This document shows positions 41,220 to 52,818 of a stretch of 64,000 nt of DNA, piece after piece. The notes beneath the pieces were generated by a model. It ran no database searches. It saw only the letters and a list, made by a program, of their open reading frames with translations, and was not told where the DNA came from. Position 1 is the first letter of the stretch; each line of letters starts with the position of its first letter. The translations under genes were made by a program, and so were the position numbers. Source of the stretch: Diadophis punctatus similis (lineage: Eukaryota; Chordata; Lepidosauria; Squamata; Dipsadidae); contig JALIGW010000146.1 of the NCBI GenBank assembly GCA_023053685.1, positions 346,077 to 410,076 on the forward strand, written 5' to 3'.

Positions 41220-41725
41220 TGTAGGAAGTTAACACCCACCCCTCTCCTAGAAATATTTTAGGAAATATTAAAAAGGCAGAATATTATATTTCCCTGGATG
41301 GGAGAAACATGTTTTTAGGCAGGAAATAGACTCACTCTTAATAGCCCCCACCTTTGTCGATGGACCATTAAGGCCAGAGCCCAGCTCACTCATTCCCCCC
41401 ACCTTTGTCAATGGGCAGTCTATTCTACATAACAAAGATCTACCCCCTTCAGGCAGACTCATCTAGCAAACAGAAACTCAGCAATGGCACCTGGGAAGAT
41501 TACATCAGCCAAGCCTGGGACACAGACAAAAGCCTATAGTGTTAGCCAAGACCCCCGCCCCCTGGGAGTCTGACCACCAATCAGAGTGCATTTCTTATAC
41601 AGGAACAGGAAACTCTGAGGTGGGGCCCAACAGAGGGTATAAAAAACTCAGTGACTCTCAACAACTCCCTTCTTTTTTCCTTCAACATCTTCGAGGCATG
41701 TGATCACCCTTTTCCCCCAGGACCT
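41220..41725 (+). mobile_element. LTR-like element, truncated at 3' end
   Basis: Starts TGTAGGAAGTTAACACCC and holds a TATA box (GGGTATAAAA near 41636). It aligns in order with the reverse complement of 27883-28527 but stops before the poly(A)-signal segment. Confidence 0.55.
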
Positions 41726-41726
41726 C

Positions 41727-42575
41727 AAATCAAGTGTTGGGGCTCTCACAACCTCCGCTGGCAAGCTGTTCCATTGGTTGATTGTTCTCACTGTCAGAAA
41801 AATTGTCCTTATTTCCAGGTTGAATCTCTCCTTGATCAGTTTCTAAGTGTGGTCTTACTAAGGCTTTATAGAGTGGTATTAGTATAAGGTGACCAGACAT
41901 CCTGCTTTTGGCGGGACAGTCCCGCTTTTTAATAATTTGTCCCGCGTCCTGCGGCGTTTCAAAAAAGTCCCGCTTTTTAAATTTGAATTTGCCCTGCACA
42001 TCCCTCTGCCTCCTGCCTCACCTGCCTCCTCCTGCCAGGCGCGGAGGGAGGGCAGTGAGAGGGGCAGTGGCGGTCTTGCCTATTCGTCGCCGCAGAGCCG
42101 AAGAAGCTGGTGGCATTGCGGCGCAGGGCTTCCCCCTCCCGCTTTCCCCGGCCGCCGGGATGCCGCCATTTGTGTTCTTTTGCCCTCTGTGCAAGCAGAA
42201 CGCTTTGCACATGCGCGGAGGGCAAAAGAATGCAAATGGCGGCATCCCCGTGCCGCGAACGCCACCAGCTTCTTTGGCTCTGCGGCGACGAACAGGTAAG
42301 CCTGCGCCGGTAGGAACCCACCCTGGCTGCGATGAAGGGGGGGTGTTTGGGGGGGGTGCACAAAGCTGCAGGATAAGAGAGACGGACCCCTCCCGTCTTG
42401 CTCCCCTAGAAACCCCCCCCCGTCAATGGTGTCCCGCTTTACAAATATTAAAATCTGGTCACCTTATATTAGTACCTCACTTGATCTTGATTGTATCCCT
42501 CTGTTAATGCAATTTAGGATTGCTTTGGCTTTTTTGGCTGCTGCTGCTGCACACTGCTGGCTCATATTTAATTGG
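41727..42575 (-). mobile_element. CR1 fragment, reverse, split by a hAT
   Basis: Two parts, 41727-41884 and 42467-42575, are contiguous CR1 sequence once the hAT and one duplication are removed ('gtggtattagtacctcac'). The left part is the complement of 'ttgtgagagccccaacactt', as in the CR1 at 1-443. Confidence 0.8.
41885..42466. mobile_element. hAT element (582 bp) inside CR1
   Basis: Ends TAAGGTGACCAGA and TCTGGTCACCTTA with the 8-bp duplication TATTAGTA at 41877-41884 and 42467-42474. A palindromic GC-rich block at about 42064-42326 resembles the 30.3-kb element and may be a further nested insertion. Confidence 0.93.
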
Positions 42576-43345
42576 TTGGAAAAAGCACCTTTGCGAACTT
42601 TGATGTTTATATATGCAAGCAAGCAAGATTGCTTTATGCACAAAAAAAATATGGAAGGATGCTTTGATTCCCACCATGGATGAATGGCTGCAAAAGTTGA
42701 TGGGAGTTAGCAGAGATGGCCAAATTGACTGCTCCGATTAAAGAAAAGAACACAATTAACTTTGTTTCTACTTGGAAACAACTTTTGGATTTTGTACTTG
42801 AGATGGGGAAAAAAATGAAAACTTAAATTTTGGGTTTTGTTAATTAGATAGGTTTGTTGTTATAGAAATGGCTATATTCTTATACAAAAGTAAAAAGTTG
42901 AGGTTTGATATTATTATCTTATTCTACTTTCCTCAAAGGAGTAGGAAGTCAATTGTTTCCTTTTCCTTTTTCCCCTTTTCCCCTACTCTTTCCCCTTCCC
43001 CTGTTCCCTCCCTTATTTTCCCAGTGTTTTCTTCTGCATTTTTGTACTTTAGATTATATTTGGATCAGCTAATAAAATTTTGAATCACAAAGAAAAAGCA
43101 CCTTTGAGACATCCATGCAAATGAAAAGCCTCTGGTATTGGGAAAACGGCAGCATAAGCAGTTTGTAAATTGAAATTACTTTCTACCACATGGGGGCGAT
43201 GTTGGTACAGGAAACCTAACTGGAGCATCTTTCCTAGTCTGAATTCCTTTTGCAGCATCACAATTATTTTACAGCAATCAGCACCTTCATTTGTCGTAGT
43301 TCCTCCTCCTCCTCCTCCTCCGTTGTGCTTAATGCAGCCTTAGTG
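42576..43345. other. intergenic, nothing recognised
   Basis: A/T-rich; a short CCTCCT run near 43305. No gene. Confidence 0.45.
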
Positions 43346-43353
43346 CTGAAAAC

Positions 43354-43780
43354 CAGGGTCAGGTTGCTCACTTACCTCGCTGCCGGAGCCATGCGCGCGC
43401 ATCTCCACGCTTCAGGGGGGGGGCTCGCTCGCTATGCACGTGAGCCCCTTGAACGATTTTGCTTCTGCGCATGCGCGGAAGCAAAATCACGTCGAAATCT
43501 CGCAAGGGGACGTGCGCGTGAGATTTCAGCTTGATTTTGCTTCCGCGCATGCGCAGAAACAAAATCTCACCGAAATCTCGCACGTGCGCGCGTCCCCACG
43601 CAAGATTTCGGCTCAATTTTGCTTCTGCGCATGCACAGAAGCAAAATCGACCCAAAATCACTGGGAAAAAAATGGCGACGCGCCAGGTGGACCTGCAGAG
43701 AGGGCTCCAGAGCGGTTGTGCAATCGGGCGCCTCCTACCGGAGCTGTGCATTGGGCAGCTCCGGCAGGAACCCACCTCTA
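43354..43780. mobile_element. hAT element (427 bp) with repeated CpG-rich interior
   Basis: Ends CAGGGTCAGGTT and AACCCACCTCTA; duplication CTGAAAAC at 43346-43353 and 43781-43788. The interior repeats TTTTGCTTCTGCGCATGC and its complement four times. Confidence 0.88.
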
Positions 43781-43835
43781 CTGAAAACCAACATTTATCA
43801 CATTCCTGCAAACATACAGATGCAGATGCAGATTA

Positions 43836-43897
43836 ACAGAGTTGGAAGGGACCTTGCAGGTCATCTAGTCCAACCCCCTGCCCAAGCAGGAGACCCT
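43836..43897 (-). mobile_element. CR1 tail, reverse
   Basis: 'gttggaagggaccttgcagg' then 'tcatctagtccaacccc'. Confidence 0.8.
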
Positions 43898-43975
43898 TAC
43901 ATCTGCCTTTACCTAGGATCGAACTCACAACCTCCTGATTGTGAGGCAAGAGCTCCACCTCTAGGCCACAGCAGC
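43898..43975 (-). mobile_element. tRNA-SINE family A head, reverse
   Basis: 'ctaggatcgaactcacaacc' (B box complement) and 'agctccacctctaggccac' (A box complement). Confidence 0.75.
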
Positions 43976-43999
43976 TGTGTGTAATTGTAATACAATTGA

Positions 44000-44245
44000 A
44001 TACAGATTGACCTCGACTTACAATGGCAACTGAGACTGGAATTTCTATTTGTAAGTTGTTGTGATCGTAAGGTGAGCCAGACCTGATTTTATGACCATTT
44101 CTACAATGGTCATAAAATAAGAGAATCCTGCGGTCATTAAGTAAACCCAGTTTCCCCCAATGGGTGTTTTGGTGCTGGAAATTGGCCCAAAAGATTGCAA
44201 GCCGTGATCATGTGACCTCAGGACGCTGCAACTGGTTGTAAAAGA
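44000..44245 (+). mobile_element. diverged relative of the TA-flanked TIR element
   Basis: 'acagattgacctcgacttac' start and 'gtgatcatgtgacctcagga' interior. Differs from the main family in its 5' half; cut off by the following SINE. Confidence 0.55.
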
Positions 44246-44248
44246 GCC

Positions 44249-44462
44249 TTGGTGGCGCGGTGGTTAGAATGCAGTATTACAGGCTAATTCTGAATTCCCA
44301 TTGCCAGCAGTTCGATCCTGACCGGCTCAAGGTTGACTCAGCCTTCCATCCTTCCGAGGTCGGTAAAATGAGGACCCAGATTGTTGGGGGCAATATGCTG
44401 GACTCTGTAAACAGCTTAGAGAGGGCTGTAAAAGCACTGTAAAGCGGCATATAAGTGCTTAT
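44249..44462 (+). mobile_element. tRNA-SINE family B
   Basis: Head 'ggtggcgcggtggttagaat' (A-box-like TGGCGCGGTGG), B-box-like AGTTCGATCCTGA, body 'aaaatgaggacccagattgt' and end 'gcggcatataagtgctt'. Confidence 0.85.
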
Positions 44463-44598
44463 TCTGTTCATTTTACTGACCTTGGAAGGATGGAAGGCTG
44501 AGTTGACCTTGAGTTGGGAAGGATCGAACTCCTGGCAGTGGACAGAGTTAGCCTGCAGTACTTCATTCTAACCACTGCGCCACCACAGTAGCTGAAAT
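44463..44598 (-). mobile_element. tRNA-SINE family B, reverse, abutting the forward copy
   Basis: 'cattttactgaccttggaag' to 'aaccactgcgccaccacagt'. Tail-to-tail with the copy just before it. Confidence 0.8.
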
Positions 44599-44640
44599 GT
44601 GTAAGAATTACTATGGGGCGGCTGGGGAAGAGGCAAATTA

Positions 44641-44976
44641 CAGGTAGTTTTCGACTTACCAGCACAATTAAGCCCAACTGTAAGACACTTATGACACTTA
44701 TGCTCTTTCTTGCCACGGTTGTTAAGTGAATCACTGCAGTTGTTAAGTGAATCTGGCTCCCCCCCCTTGATTTTTGCTTGTCAGAAGGTTGCAAAAGGGG
44801 ATCACATGACCCCGGGACACTATACAAGCGTCACAAATGCCAAGTGTCCGAATTTTGGTCACATGAACATGGGGGATGCTGCAACGGTCGTAACTGTGAA
44901 AAATGGTCCTAAGTCACTTTTTTCAGTGCCATTTGAATGGTCACTAAACGAATGGCTGTAAGTCGAGGGCTACTAG
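44641..44976 (+). mobile_element. TA-flanked TIR element
   Basis: Starts CAGGTAGTTTTCGACTTAC and ends GTAAGTCGAGGGCTACTAG. Confidence 0.83.
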
Positions 44977-45286
44977 TAATACAACTATGAATACGAACAG
45001 GAAAGCTTGAAAAACCTGTGTATGAATGTGTTGAGTATCCGTGTGCCAGTTCTGGAGAAGCATATTAATTGCAGCACTAATATTATCTTCCCAAGTTTAT
45101 TCTGGAATGAAAAAGGGTCCATTAAGTGCATCCATTCCCCCCCCCCCACTTTGCAGGTTTTTCAAAAAATGGAGGGAAAGCTGCAGCCCCCTGTTAGGAG
45201 AAGAATTAGCCTAATTAGGATGTTAGTTCACAATGGGGGAAGCCCAGAGGTAGGATTCAGCAGGTTCTGACCAGTTCTGGAGAACC

Positions 45287-45890
45287 AACCACCAGGAGAC
45301 TGTGAGTTCTAGTTCCGCCTTAGGCATGAAAGCTGGCTGGGTGACTTTGGGCCAATCACCAGGAGACTCTGAGTTCTAGTTCCGCCTTAGGCATGAAAGC
45401 TGGCTGGGTGACTTTGGGCCAATCACCAGGAGACTGTGAGTTCTAGTCTCGCCTTAGGCATGAAAGCTGACTGGGTGACTTTGGGCCAATCACCAGGAGG
45501 CTGTGAGTTCTAGTCCCACCTTAGGCATGAAAGCTGGCTGGGTGACTTTGGGCCAATCACCAGGAGACTGTGAGTTCTAGAGCCTACCTTAGGCATGAAA
45601 GCTGGCTGGGTGACTTTGGGCCAATCACCAGGAGACTGTGAGTTCTAGTCCCGCCTTAGACATGAAAGCTGGCTGGGTGACTTTTGGCCAATCACCAGGC
45701 GGCTGTGAGTTCTAGTCCCACTTTAGGCATGAAAGCCAGCTGGGTGACCTTGGACAGGTCACCCAATCTCAGTTCAACCCACCTGATATGGATGTTGCTG
45801 TGGGGAATATAGGAGGAGGAACATGGATGTATTTGCTGCCTTGAGTTATCTGTAAAAATAATAAATGTAGGGTACAAATAAACAAGCAAA
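45287..45890 (+). repeat. 67-bp minisatellite, about seven units, within a retroelement 3' end
   Basis: ACCAGGAGACTGTGAGTTCT starts units at 45291, 45358, 45425, 45492, 45559, 45627 and 45694 (67-68 bp steps). The last unit runs on into 'gtcacccaatctcagttcaa', 'ggaggaggaacatgga' and 'gttatctgtaaaaataataa', the usual single-copy end of this squamate retroelement. Confidence 0.92.
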
Positions 45891-46018
45891 CACTGAATCT
45901 TTTCAAAAGAAATGGAAGAAGTTGAACCAGGGAAATCCTTGCAGGAGGTCAATAATATCCAGATGTTGACTGAGCTGTGATTGACATGGCTGATTGTGTG
46001 ACAAACCATAACAATTGC

Positions 46019-46390
46019 TTGGTAGTCCTCGACTTACAACTGTTCATTTAGTGACCATTCAAAATTACCCCGGCACTGAAAAAAAGCGACATTTTTCACA
46101 CTGTGGCACCCCCAGGGTCACCTGGTCGAAATTCAGACGTTTGGCAACTGACTCATATTTATGACGGTTGCGGTGTCTTGGGGTCACATGGTTCCCCTTT
46201 TGGGACCTTCTGACAAGCCAAGTCAATGGGGAAGCCAGATTCACTTAACAGCCGTGTTCAGAACAGCAGCGATTCACTTAATGACTGTGGCAAGAAAGGT
46301 TATAAATGGGGAAAATTCACCTTAACCACTGTCTTGCTTAGCCACAGAAATTTTGGGCTGTATTGTGGTCGCAGGTCAAGGACTACCTGT
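46019..46390 (-). mobile_element. TA-flanked TIR element, reverse
   Basis: Starts 'tggtagtcctcgacttacaa' and ends CAAGGACTACCTG. Confidence 0.83.
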
Positions 46391-46571
46391 ATGCCGATAT
46401 AATTGCAACATCCTAGGTTCCTGGGAAGAATTTGATAGGTATGAAGGCTATCACCAGTTAAAGAGCTGGCAGCTGTGACTTCACATTGTTGGCCATATTA
46501 TAATAATAATAATAATATTAGAAGAAGGCCCTTCCCACTCTAGGCTTCTATAATGTGAAGAACAATAGCTA

Positions 46572-47376
46572 CTGTATTTTTCGGAGTATAAGACGCACCC
46601 TTTTCCCCACCTAAAAGGGGGTGGAAATGTTGGTGCATCTTATACACCGAATACAGCCATTTTTGACCTCCCGAAGCCCCGCCCTCGCATCCCATTTTTG
46701 TGAAAAATGGACCCATTTTTTGCAAAAACGGGGGGCGCAGAGGTTTTGGGAGGCCTGCAGAGTGCTCCTGGAGACTGGGGAAAGGGAAAAACGGACAAAA
46801 ACGGGGTGTTTTTCGCAAAAATTGGTTTTTTTTTTGCAAAAATGGTGGCGTTTTTTTGCAAAAACGGGGGCGTTTTTGCCTTCCCCCAGCCCCCAGAAGC
46901 ACTCTGCAGGCCTCCCAAAACCTCTGCGTGCCCCATTTTTCTCAAAAACAGGTGAAAAATGGGCCTGTTTTTGCAAAAAAACAGGGTGGCAGAGGGGTTG
47001 GGAGACCTGCAGAGTGCTCCTGGGGACTGGGGAAAGGGAAAAACGGACGAAAAACAGGGTGTTTTTCGCAAAAACGGGGGAATTTTTTTTGCAAAAATGG
47101 TGGCGTTTTTTGCAAAAACGGGGGCGTTTTTGCCTTCCCCCAGCCCCCAGGAGCACTCTGCAGGCCTCCCAAAACCTCTGCGTGCCCCATTTTTCTCAAA
47201 AACAGGTGAAAAATGGGCCTGTTTTTGCAAAAAACCAGGGTGCGCAGAGGGTTTGGGAGGCCTGCAGAGTGCTCCTGGGGGCCGGCAAGGACAAAAACGT
47301 TTTTTTTTCTTACTTACCTCTTCGAAATCTTGGTGCGTCTTATACACCGGTGAGTCTTATAGTCCGAAAAATACGG
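46572..47376. mobile_element. TA-flanked TIR element of a second family (805 bp) with internal tandem copies
   Basis: Ends CTGTATTTTTCGGAGTATA and TATAGTCCGAAAAATACGG with TA on both sides. The interior repeats a ~254-bp unit ('cctgcagagtgctcctgg' at about 46757, 47008, 47264) with inverted pieces between, rich in TTTTTGCAAAAA. Confidence 0.88.
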
Positions 47377-47652
47377 TACTTTGTGGCAAGGATTTCTAAA
47401 GGTAACTGATGAAGGCATTTTATTCCATGAGGATAAACAAGAGGTGTGGGAAAAGCATTGTTTTTTTTTTCCAACCCAAAAATGTTGGTTTCATAATAAG
47501 ATTGGTTGCAGTCCCTTTGATGTTGGAAATTCATGGACTGGAACATTAATTCTCATAGTTTTGACTTTGTCCTCCTATTGCTTCATGTTCACTGGAAAAA
47601 TCAACAGGAGAATGACTGGATTGATGCTTGTAACAGATACTGTCTTGCTACA

Positions 47653-48032
47653 CAGGTTGTCCTCGACTTACAACAGTTCATTTAGTGACTGTTCAAAGTT
47701 ATGACGGCACTGAAAAAGTGACTTACGACTATTGTTTCACGCTTACGACAGTTGCAGCATCCCGTGATCATGCGATTTAGAGGCTTGACAGTTGGTTCAT
47801 ATTTATGACGGTTGTAGTGTCTAGGGGGTCATGTGATCCCCTTTTGTGACCGTCCAACAAGCAAAGTCAATGGAGAAAACTGGATTCACTTAATGACCTT
47901 GTTACTATTTTAACAACTGCAGTGATCCATGGCAAGAAAAGTCGTAAAATGGGGCAAAACTCACACAACAAATTTCTTACTGAGCAACATCTATTTCAGG
48001 CTCAGTTGTGGTCGTAACTTGAGGACTACCTG
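47653..48032 (-). mobile_element. TA-flanked TIR element, reverse
   Basis: Starts CAGGTTGTCCTCGACTTAC and ends CTTGAGGACTACCTG followed by TA. Confidence 0.85.
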
Positions 48033-48035
48033 TAC

Positions 48036-48500
48036 AGTGGAATCTCGGTACTCAACTACTTTGTTCATCAAATTTGGTACTCAATGCATTTTTGGTGTGA
48101 AAATTTTGTCCTGGTACTCATCATTTGAGTCGCGGTGGCGCAGTGGTTAGAGTGCAGTACTGCAGGCTACTTCTGCTGCCTGCCGGCTGCCTGCAATTTG
48201 GCAGTTCAAATCTCACCAGGCTCAAGGTTGACTCAGCCTTCTAACCTTCCGAGGTGGGTAAAATGAGGACCCAGATTGTTGGGCGGGCAAAAGGCTGACT
48301 CTGTAAACCGCTTAGAGAGGGCTGTAAATAAGCAGTATATAAGTGTAAGTGCTATTGCTATTTGTTGGATACTAGAATGCACAAACTAGAATTTGTCGGT
48401 GTCAGCTGCCTTGTGACTCACTAAATTATTTCTTGTGGGGAAAATTTGTTTGGTACTCATAGTTTTTGGTACCAAGGTAGTCTATTGAGTTAGATTGTGG
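48036..48500. mobile_element. unassigned repeat ('CAGTGGAATCTCGGTACTC') split by a SINE
   Basis: Left part 48036-48125 and right part 48362-48500 share 'ttggtactca'-type words. The right part ends 'gtaccaaggtagtctattga', a possible inverted end. Family not assigned. Confidence 0.45.
48131..48361 (+). mobile_element. tRNA-SINE family B, near full length
   Basis: Head 'cggtggcgcagtggttagag', B-box-like CAGTTCAAATCTC, body 'ggttgactcagccttctaac', end 'gtgctattgctatttg'. Confidence 0.87.
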
Positions 48501-48509
48501 TTCCGTGTG

Positions 48510-49310
48510 ATTGCATGACCTCAAAAACTGAACTAATGAAGTACGGTAGCTACCTTAGGTGTCTGATGAGATCATGGCTAATGTGTTTCATTCCTCTTGA
48601 GTGTCCCCAGGTTTCAGCATTCTCCCCACCCCCCCAATCACCATAACCTGATTTCCATTTGTCACGATGTGAATATTGCCAGTTGAGCACCTCTGCAATA
48701 TTTCTAGGTTTATTGTATTTTCTAATCAAGCAGACATGTGATACGTTTTACTGCGCATGTGTGCATTCCAGAAGTCTCCTCCTTCCTTCTTCTCCTGTGA
48801 GCCTCGCCCGAGGCAGACGTGATTTCTTAGCTGAGACAATGTAGCTTAATAAGGTTTATATTTTTTTTGTTACTTTTGTACTGAAATAAATATTTTGTTA
48901 ATTAGAATTGAATCTCGGTTTTATTTTCTAAGTAAGGATGACTTCAAGGAAGCAAGATCCTATATCGCCTCGATAGGAATAATTCTTATTCCGTCACCAT
49001 TGAAGGATCTTCCATATTTGTAGCACAAAAATGGAAGCTACACCAATTCCAACTGAAAAAGAAGTGATTTAAAAAATCCTGGATTGTGCAGAGATGAACA
49101 GATTGACTATGAAAATTAAAGATAAAGAGGATACAGAATTTTATAACATATGGGTGAAGTTTTATGATTGGATAGAAAATGAATATAAATGAATATATTA
49201 ACAAATATTAAGATAAAGGTTGATTGATAATTAAAAGAATAAGAAAAAATGAATATTGGAAGAGGCAGATGACAAATTAGTTTTTTAGAGGAGGCAGCAT
49301 TAATTGACTA
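48510..49310. other. intergenic, nothing recognised
   Basis: A/T-rich, no supported feature. Confidence 0.45.
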
Positions 49311-49313
49311 TTA

Positions 49314-49805
49314 CCGTATTTTTCAGAGTATAAGATGCACCGGAGTATAAGACGCACCTTAGTTTTTGGGGAGGAAAATAGGGGAAAACAATCTGCCTAC
49401 CAGGTATTCATCTGGCTAGCATCCTTAGTCTGGTCAGCTTCAGCACATTATTTTATCCCCTGGTTAGGACTTAAAAAAACCTTCTTCTGAGAGAGTAACA
49501 ATGAAAGAGCCTGCAAGCCAGTAAGAGCTGGGAAGATAGTTAGCACCTGGTTAGGGTTAGAAAAAAACTTACCTATTCGGAGCAAGTAGAGCAATGAAAA
49601 AAAAAATCTGCAAAGACTTAGGGCTGGAAAAACATTCTTTGGAGAGAGTAACAATGAAAAAGCCTGCAAGGTAAGAGCTGGGAAGATCTGTTAGCACCTA
49701 GTTAGGGCTGGAAAAAAAAAGCTACATTCGAAGTATAAGACGCACCCAAATTTTCAGCCACTTTTAGGGAGGAAAAAGGTGCGTCTTATACTCCGAAAAA
49801 TACGG
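49314..49805. mobile_element. TA-flanked TIR element of the second family (492 bp)
   Basis: Ends CCGTATTTTTCAGAGTATA and TATACTCCGAAAAATACGG with TA flanks. Same terminal sequence as 46572-47376 but an unrelated interior with a two-unit direct repeat ('agagagtaacaatgaaa'). Confidence 0.9.
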
Positions 49806-50013
49806 TATGTACCAAAATAATGGAGTGTTTAGTTAGAAATGACTTATGAATGATGAAAAATCTATAAATTTGTACAATTGTGGTTATTGATATGATACAT
49901 GGGACATGTATTTGTATATGGGTGATAATGGTGGAGGAAAAATAAAAATCTTTTTATAAAAAAAAAGGATCTTCCATATTTGTTTTCGTTTTGTAACTGC
50001 TAAACTGGTCCGA

Positions 50014-50385
50014 GGGGGCACAATGGCTCAGCGGTTTAAGACGCTGAGCTTGTCAGCTGGAAAATTTGAGACCCAAGGGGTGAGCTCCTGCCCACCGAGC
50101 GGTTTGACACGACAGCATGCAAATGCAAGTAGACAAATAGGTACCACTTCGGTGAGAAGGTAACAGCGTTCTGTGCATCTTTGGTGTTGTTGTGATTATT
50201 ACAAACATTTGTGTGTGTGTTTCTGGTTGGGTTGCGGTGCTGGGACACAACAGGTGTGTAGCCATGCAGGCCACATGACCATGGAAAATGTCTTCGGACA
50301 ACGCTGGTTCCCTCGGCTAAGAAACGGAGATGAGCACTGCGCCCTAGAGTGAGACACGACTGGACAGGGAAACCTTTATCTTTAC
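50014..50385 (+). mobile_element. Sauria-type tRNA SINE
   Basis: tRNA-like head 'acaatggctcagcggtttaa' then 'gacgctgagcttgtcagc', body 'ggccacatgaccatggaaaa' and 'cttcggacaacgctgg', end 'acgactggacagggaaacct' and a TTATCTTTACC tail of the kind shared with Bov-B LINEs. Confidence 0.8.
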
Positions 50386-50760
50386 CTTAAACTTATGAAT
50401 GAAGGCGAATATACGTGTCCGAGGATAATGTTGCAGGATCCAATCTGGGTCGGTCAGCGGGACCGGAGGTTTTGTCTTCCGAGCTTTTGGACTCGCGCTG
50501 GAACCTATCCTCAGGGAACTTTTCTCTAGCAGAGTGTGTGCTGTTCTGTGCCTGGTATTTATAGTGTCTGTTGTAGGTGGCTTTTTAGGTGTTGCTTGGG
50601 GTGTGTGGATGGCTGGCTTTGTTTGTGCTGCCCAGCCCTCGCCTCCTAAGTACTTGATAGGCTGGGGGTAAATCAGCACTCCTGTTGATTGACTGACGAG
50701 GGGCCCGTTTCCCAGTCTTCAATAATTTCCCTGGCTGTTTTTGTGCCTGCTCGTCCAACA
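50386..50760. other. intergenic, nothing recognised
   Basis: No gene or repeat recognised. Confidence 0.4.
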
Positions 50761-50768
50761 ATCTAAGA

Positions 50769-51223
50769 CAGTGATGGCGAATCTTTTTTGGCTCGCGTGA
50801 CAAAAGGGTGTGCGCGTGCACTAGCGCGCGTGTGTGCCCACACCCATGCCCACCCCTGTGCATGCACACAACCCCCATACTGCCCCCTCCTGCGCATGTG
50901 CACAACCCCTCCATGCAGCCCCCCCCAGTGCATGCGCACAGGCCTCACTGAAGCCTTCGGACTCCTGAAGCCTGGGGAGAGCAAAAAACAGCCCAACAGG
51001 CCAACCGGCAGTTCGGAAACGAGCTTCCGGTTGGCCTTTTGGCCCATTTTTCGCTGTACCCAGGGTTCAGGAGGCTTTCCTGAAGCCTGGGGAGAATGAA
51101 AACGGACGAAAAGAAGGCCAAAAATCAGCTGGCCAGCGCACGCATGCGTGCTGGAGCTGACATAGGGCAACGCCTCGCATGCCCTCAGATATGGCTCCGC
51201 ATGCCATAGGTTTGCCATCACTG
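50769..51223. mobile_element. hAT element (455 bp)
   Basis: Ends CAGTGATGGCGAATC and GGTTTGCCATCACTG; duplication ATCTAAGA at 50761-50768 and 51224-51231. Confidence 0.93.
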
Positions 51224-51980
51224 ATCTAAGAACTTATGGCCCTTTTACGACCTGTGGCTGGCTCAGGAATTCTGGGAATTGAAGTCCACATGTCTTAAAA
51301 GGGAGCCATAGTTGCTCATACCTGCTCTAGAGCTACCAGATCTGGTCTGCAGAATTCCATGGCCACTAGGTGGCAGAAAAGAGTTGCACGTTTCATCATC
51401 TCTTATGCCATCTTGTGGTCGTTATAATTTTTGCAAACCAACTCTGAAAATGCTTGGTAAACTTGCACAAAACACATGATCCTATATCAAAAAGGGGAGA
51501 AAATTACGGCTTAGTACAACACCCCATTTCATACAACATGCAATCACGACACCTGAAATCAGCTACACCAACTGTACTCTAGCTTAACTTATTTATGTAT
51601 TTATTTTTTTCCCCATTTTTCTTAACTGCCCATTTCATTTCAATATACAGTATACCATATATTGCAAACTGAGTTTACTTGGAGGCATGATAGATCTCCT
51701 CTTTCAATTCAGAAAGCCTGTAGATGTGTAATAATTAGATTTTTTTTTAATGGGATCTTTATTTGATGGCTTCACAGAAGCTTGAGCAGAATTCAAAGCA
51801 ATTGCTCTTTGTTCATTCTATCTGGTATCATGGTATTTGAAATGTCTTCATGAGTTGGTCAATCGAATTCAAATAAAATATCTCTAGTTTTTATTTCAGC
51901 ACCATGTAAACCTTGAAACAGATGCTTCCCCCAATTTAAATAACAGCATCTTTGTACAATTAAATAACTGCATCTTTGGC
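51224..51980. other. intergenic; trace of the palindromic hAT family
   Basis: 51250-51330 contains 'gaattctgggaattgaagtc', a fragment of the family at 3673-3807. The rest is A/T-rich without features. Confidence 0.45.
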
Positions 51981-51986
51981 TTAGAC

Positions 51987-52618
51987 CCGTGATGGCAAAC
52001 CTAAGGCACGCGTGCCACAGGTGGCACGCAGAGCCCTCTCTGAGGACACCTGAGCCGTCACCCAGCTCAGCACCGCGCACAGCGCGCACGGCTCCTGCTG
52101 GCCAGCTGATTTTGGGGTATCTGCCGCGCATGTGCGGAGGGCGGGGTGCATGCGGGAAACACGTATGCATGCGTGGGGGTGGGGTCACGCGTGCATGTAC
52201 GGAGGGCGGGGTGCATGTGGGAAACACGTATGGATGCGTGGGGGTGGGGTCATGCACGCATGTACGGAGGGTGGGGTGCTTGCGGGAAACACGCATGCAT
52301 GCGGGGGGAGCGCAGGGTGTGTGTGCCTCCCGCGGCCTGTTTTTGGTCCCAGGAGGCTATAGGGAGGCCTGCTAGGCCCAAAACGGGGTGGGGATGGGTT
52401 GCGCGTGAATGCACGGGGGGGGGGAATGCGGGGGTCACGCGTGCCTGCGTGAGGGGCAGGGGGAGCACACGGGGGTCACGCGTGCATGCACAGGGGGCGG
52501 GGCATGCGTGGAGGGTGTTGCACACGCATTGCATTATGTGTGCCGGCACGCGCACATGCACACTGTCATGCGCACACACGCTTTCGGCAGGCGACGAGAA
52601 AAAGGTTAGCCATCACTG
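51987..52618. mobile_element. hAT element (about 632 bp) with tandem GC-rich interior
   Basis: Ends CCGTGATGGCAAACC and GGTTAGCCATCACTG. Flanks GCTTAGAC / GCTTAGTT agree at 6 of 8. The interior has tandem units of about 60 bp ('gcatgcgtgggggtggggtc') from 52130 to 52290. Confidence 0.85.
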
Positions 52619-52626
52619 GCTTAGTT

Positions 52627-52743
52627 CAATGTTTCTCAACCTTGGCAATTTCCAGGTGCGTGGACTTCAACTCCCAGAATTCTCAGCAATAGTTGTCGGA
52701 AATTATACCTGGAAATTGCTAAAGTTGAGGAGCCCCGAGTTAG
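52627..52743. mobile_element. palindromic hAT miniature element, diverged copy
   Basis: CAATGTTTCTCAACCTTGGC at the left, 'gcgtggacttcaactcccag' inside, decayed right half. It begins directly after the 8 bp that follow the preceding hAT. Confidence 0.75.
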
Positions 52744-52818
52744 ATGGATGTAAAACATTGCTTGGTTTCAAAGTTCATCAGTTCAGAATAAGTTCAGGAG
52801 CTTCTGAGAATGACTATA

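Noticed and set aside
45287..45770. Regular repeats that could suggest a CRISPR-like array
   Set aside because: Units are contiguous without unique spacers and belong to a vertebrate retroelement.
46621..47409. 262-codon and 235-codon frames rich in Phe/Lys/Gly
   Set aside because: Derived from tandem copies inside a TIR element; the repeating peptide pattern follows the 254-bp unit.
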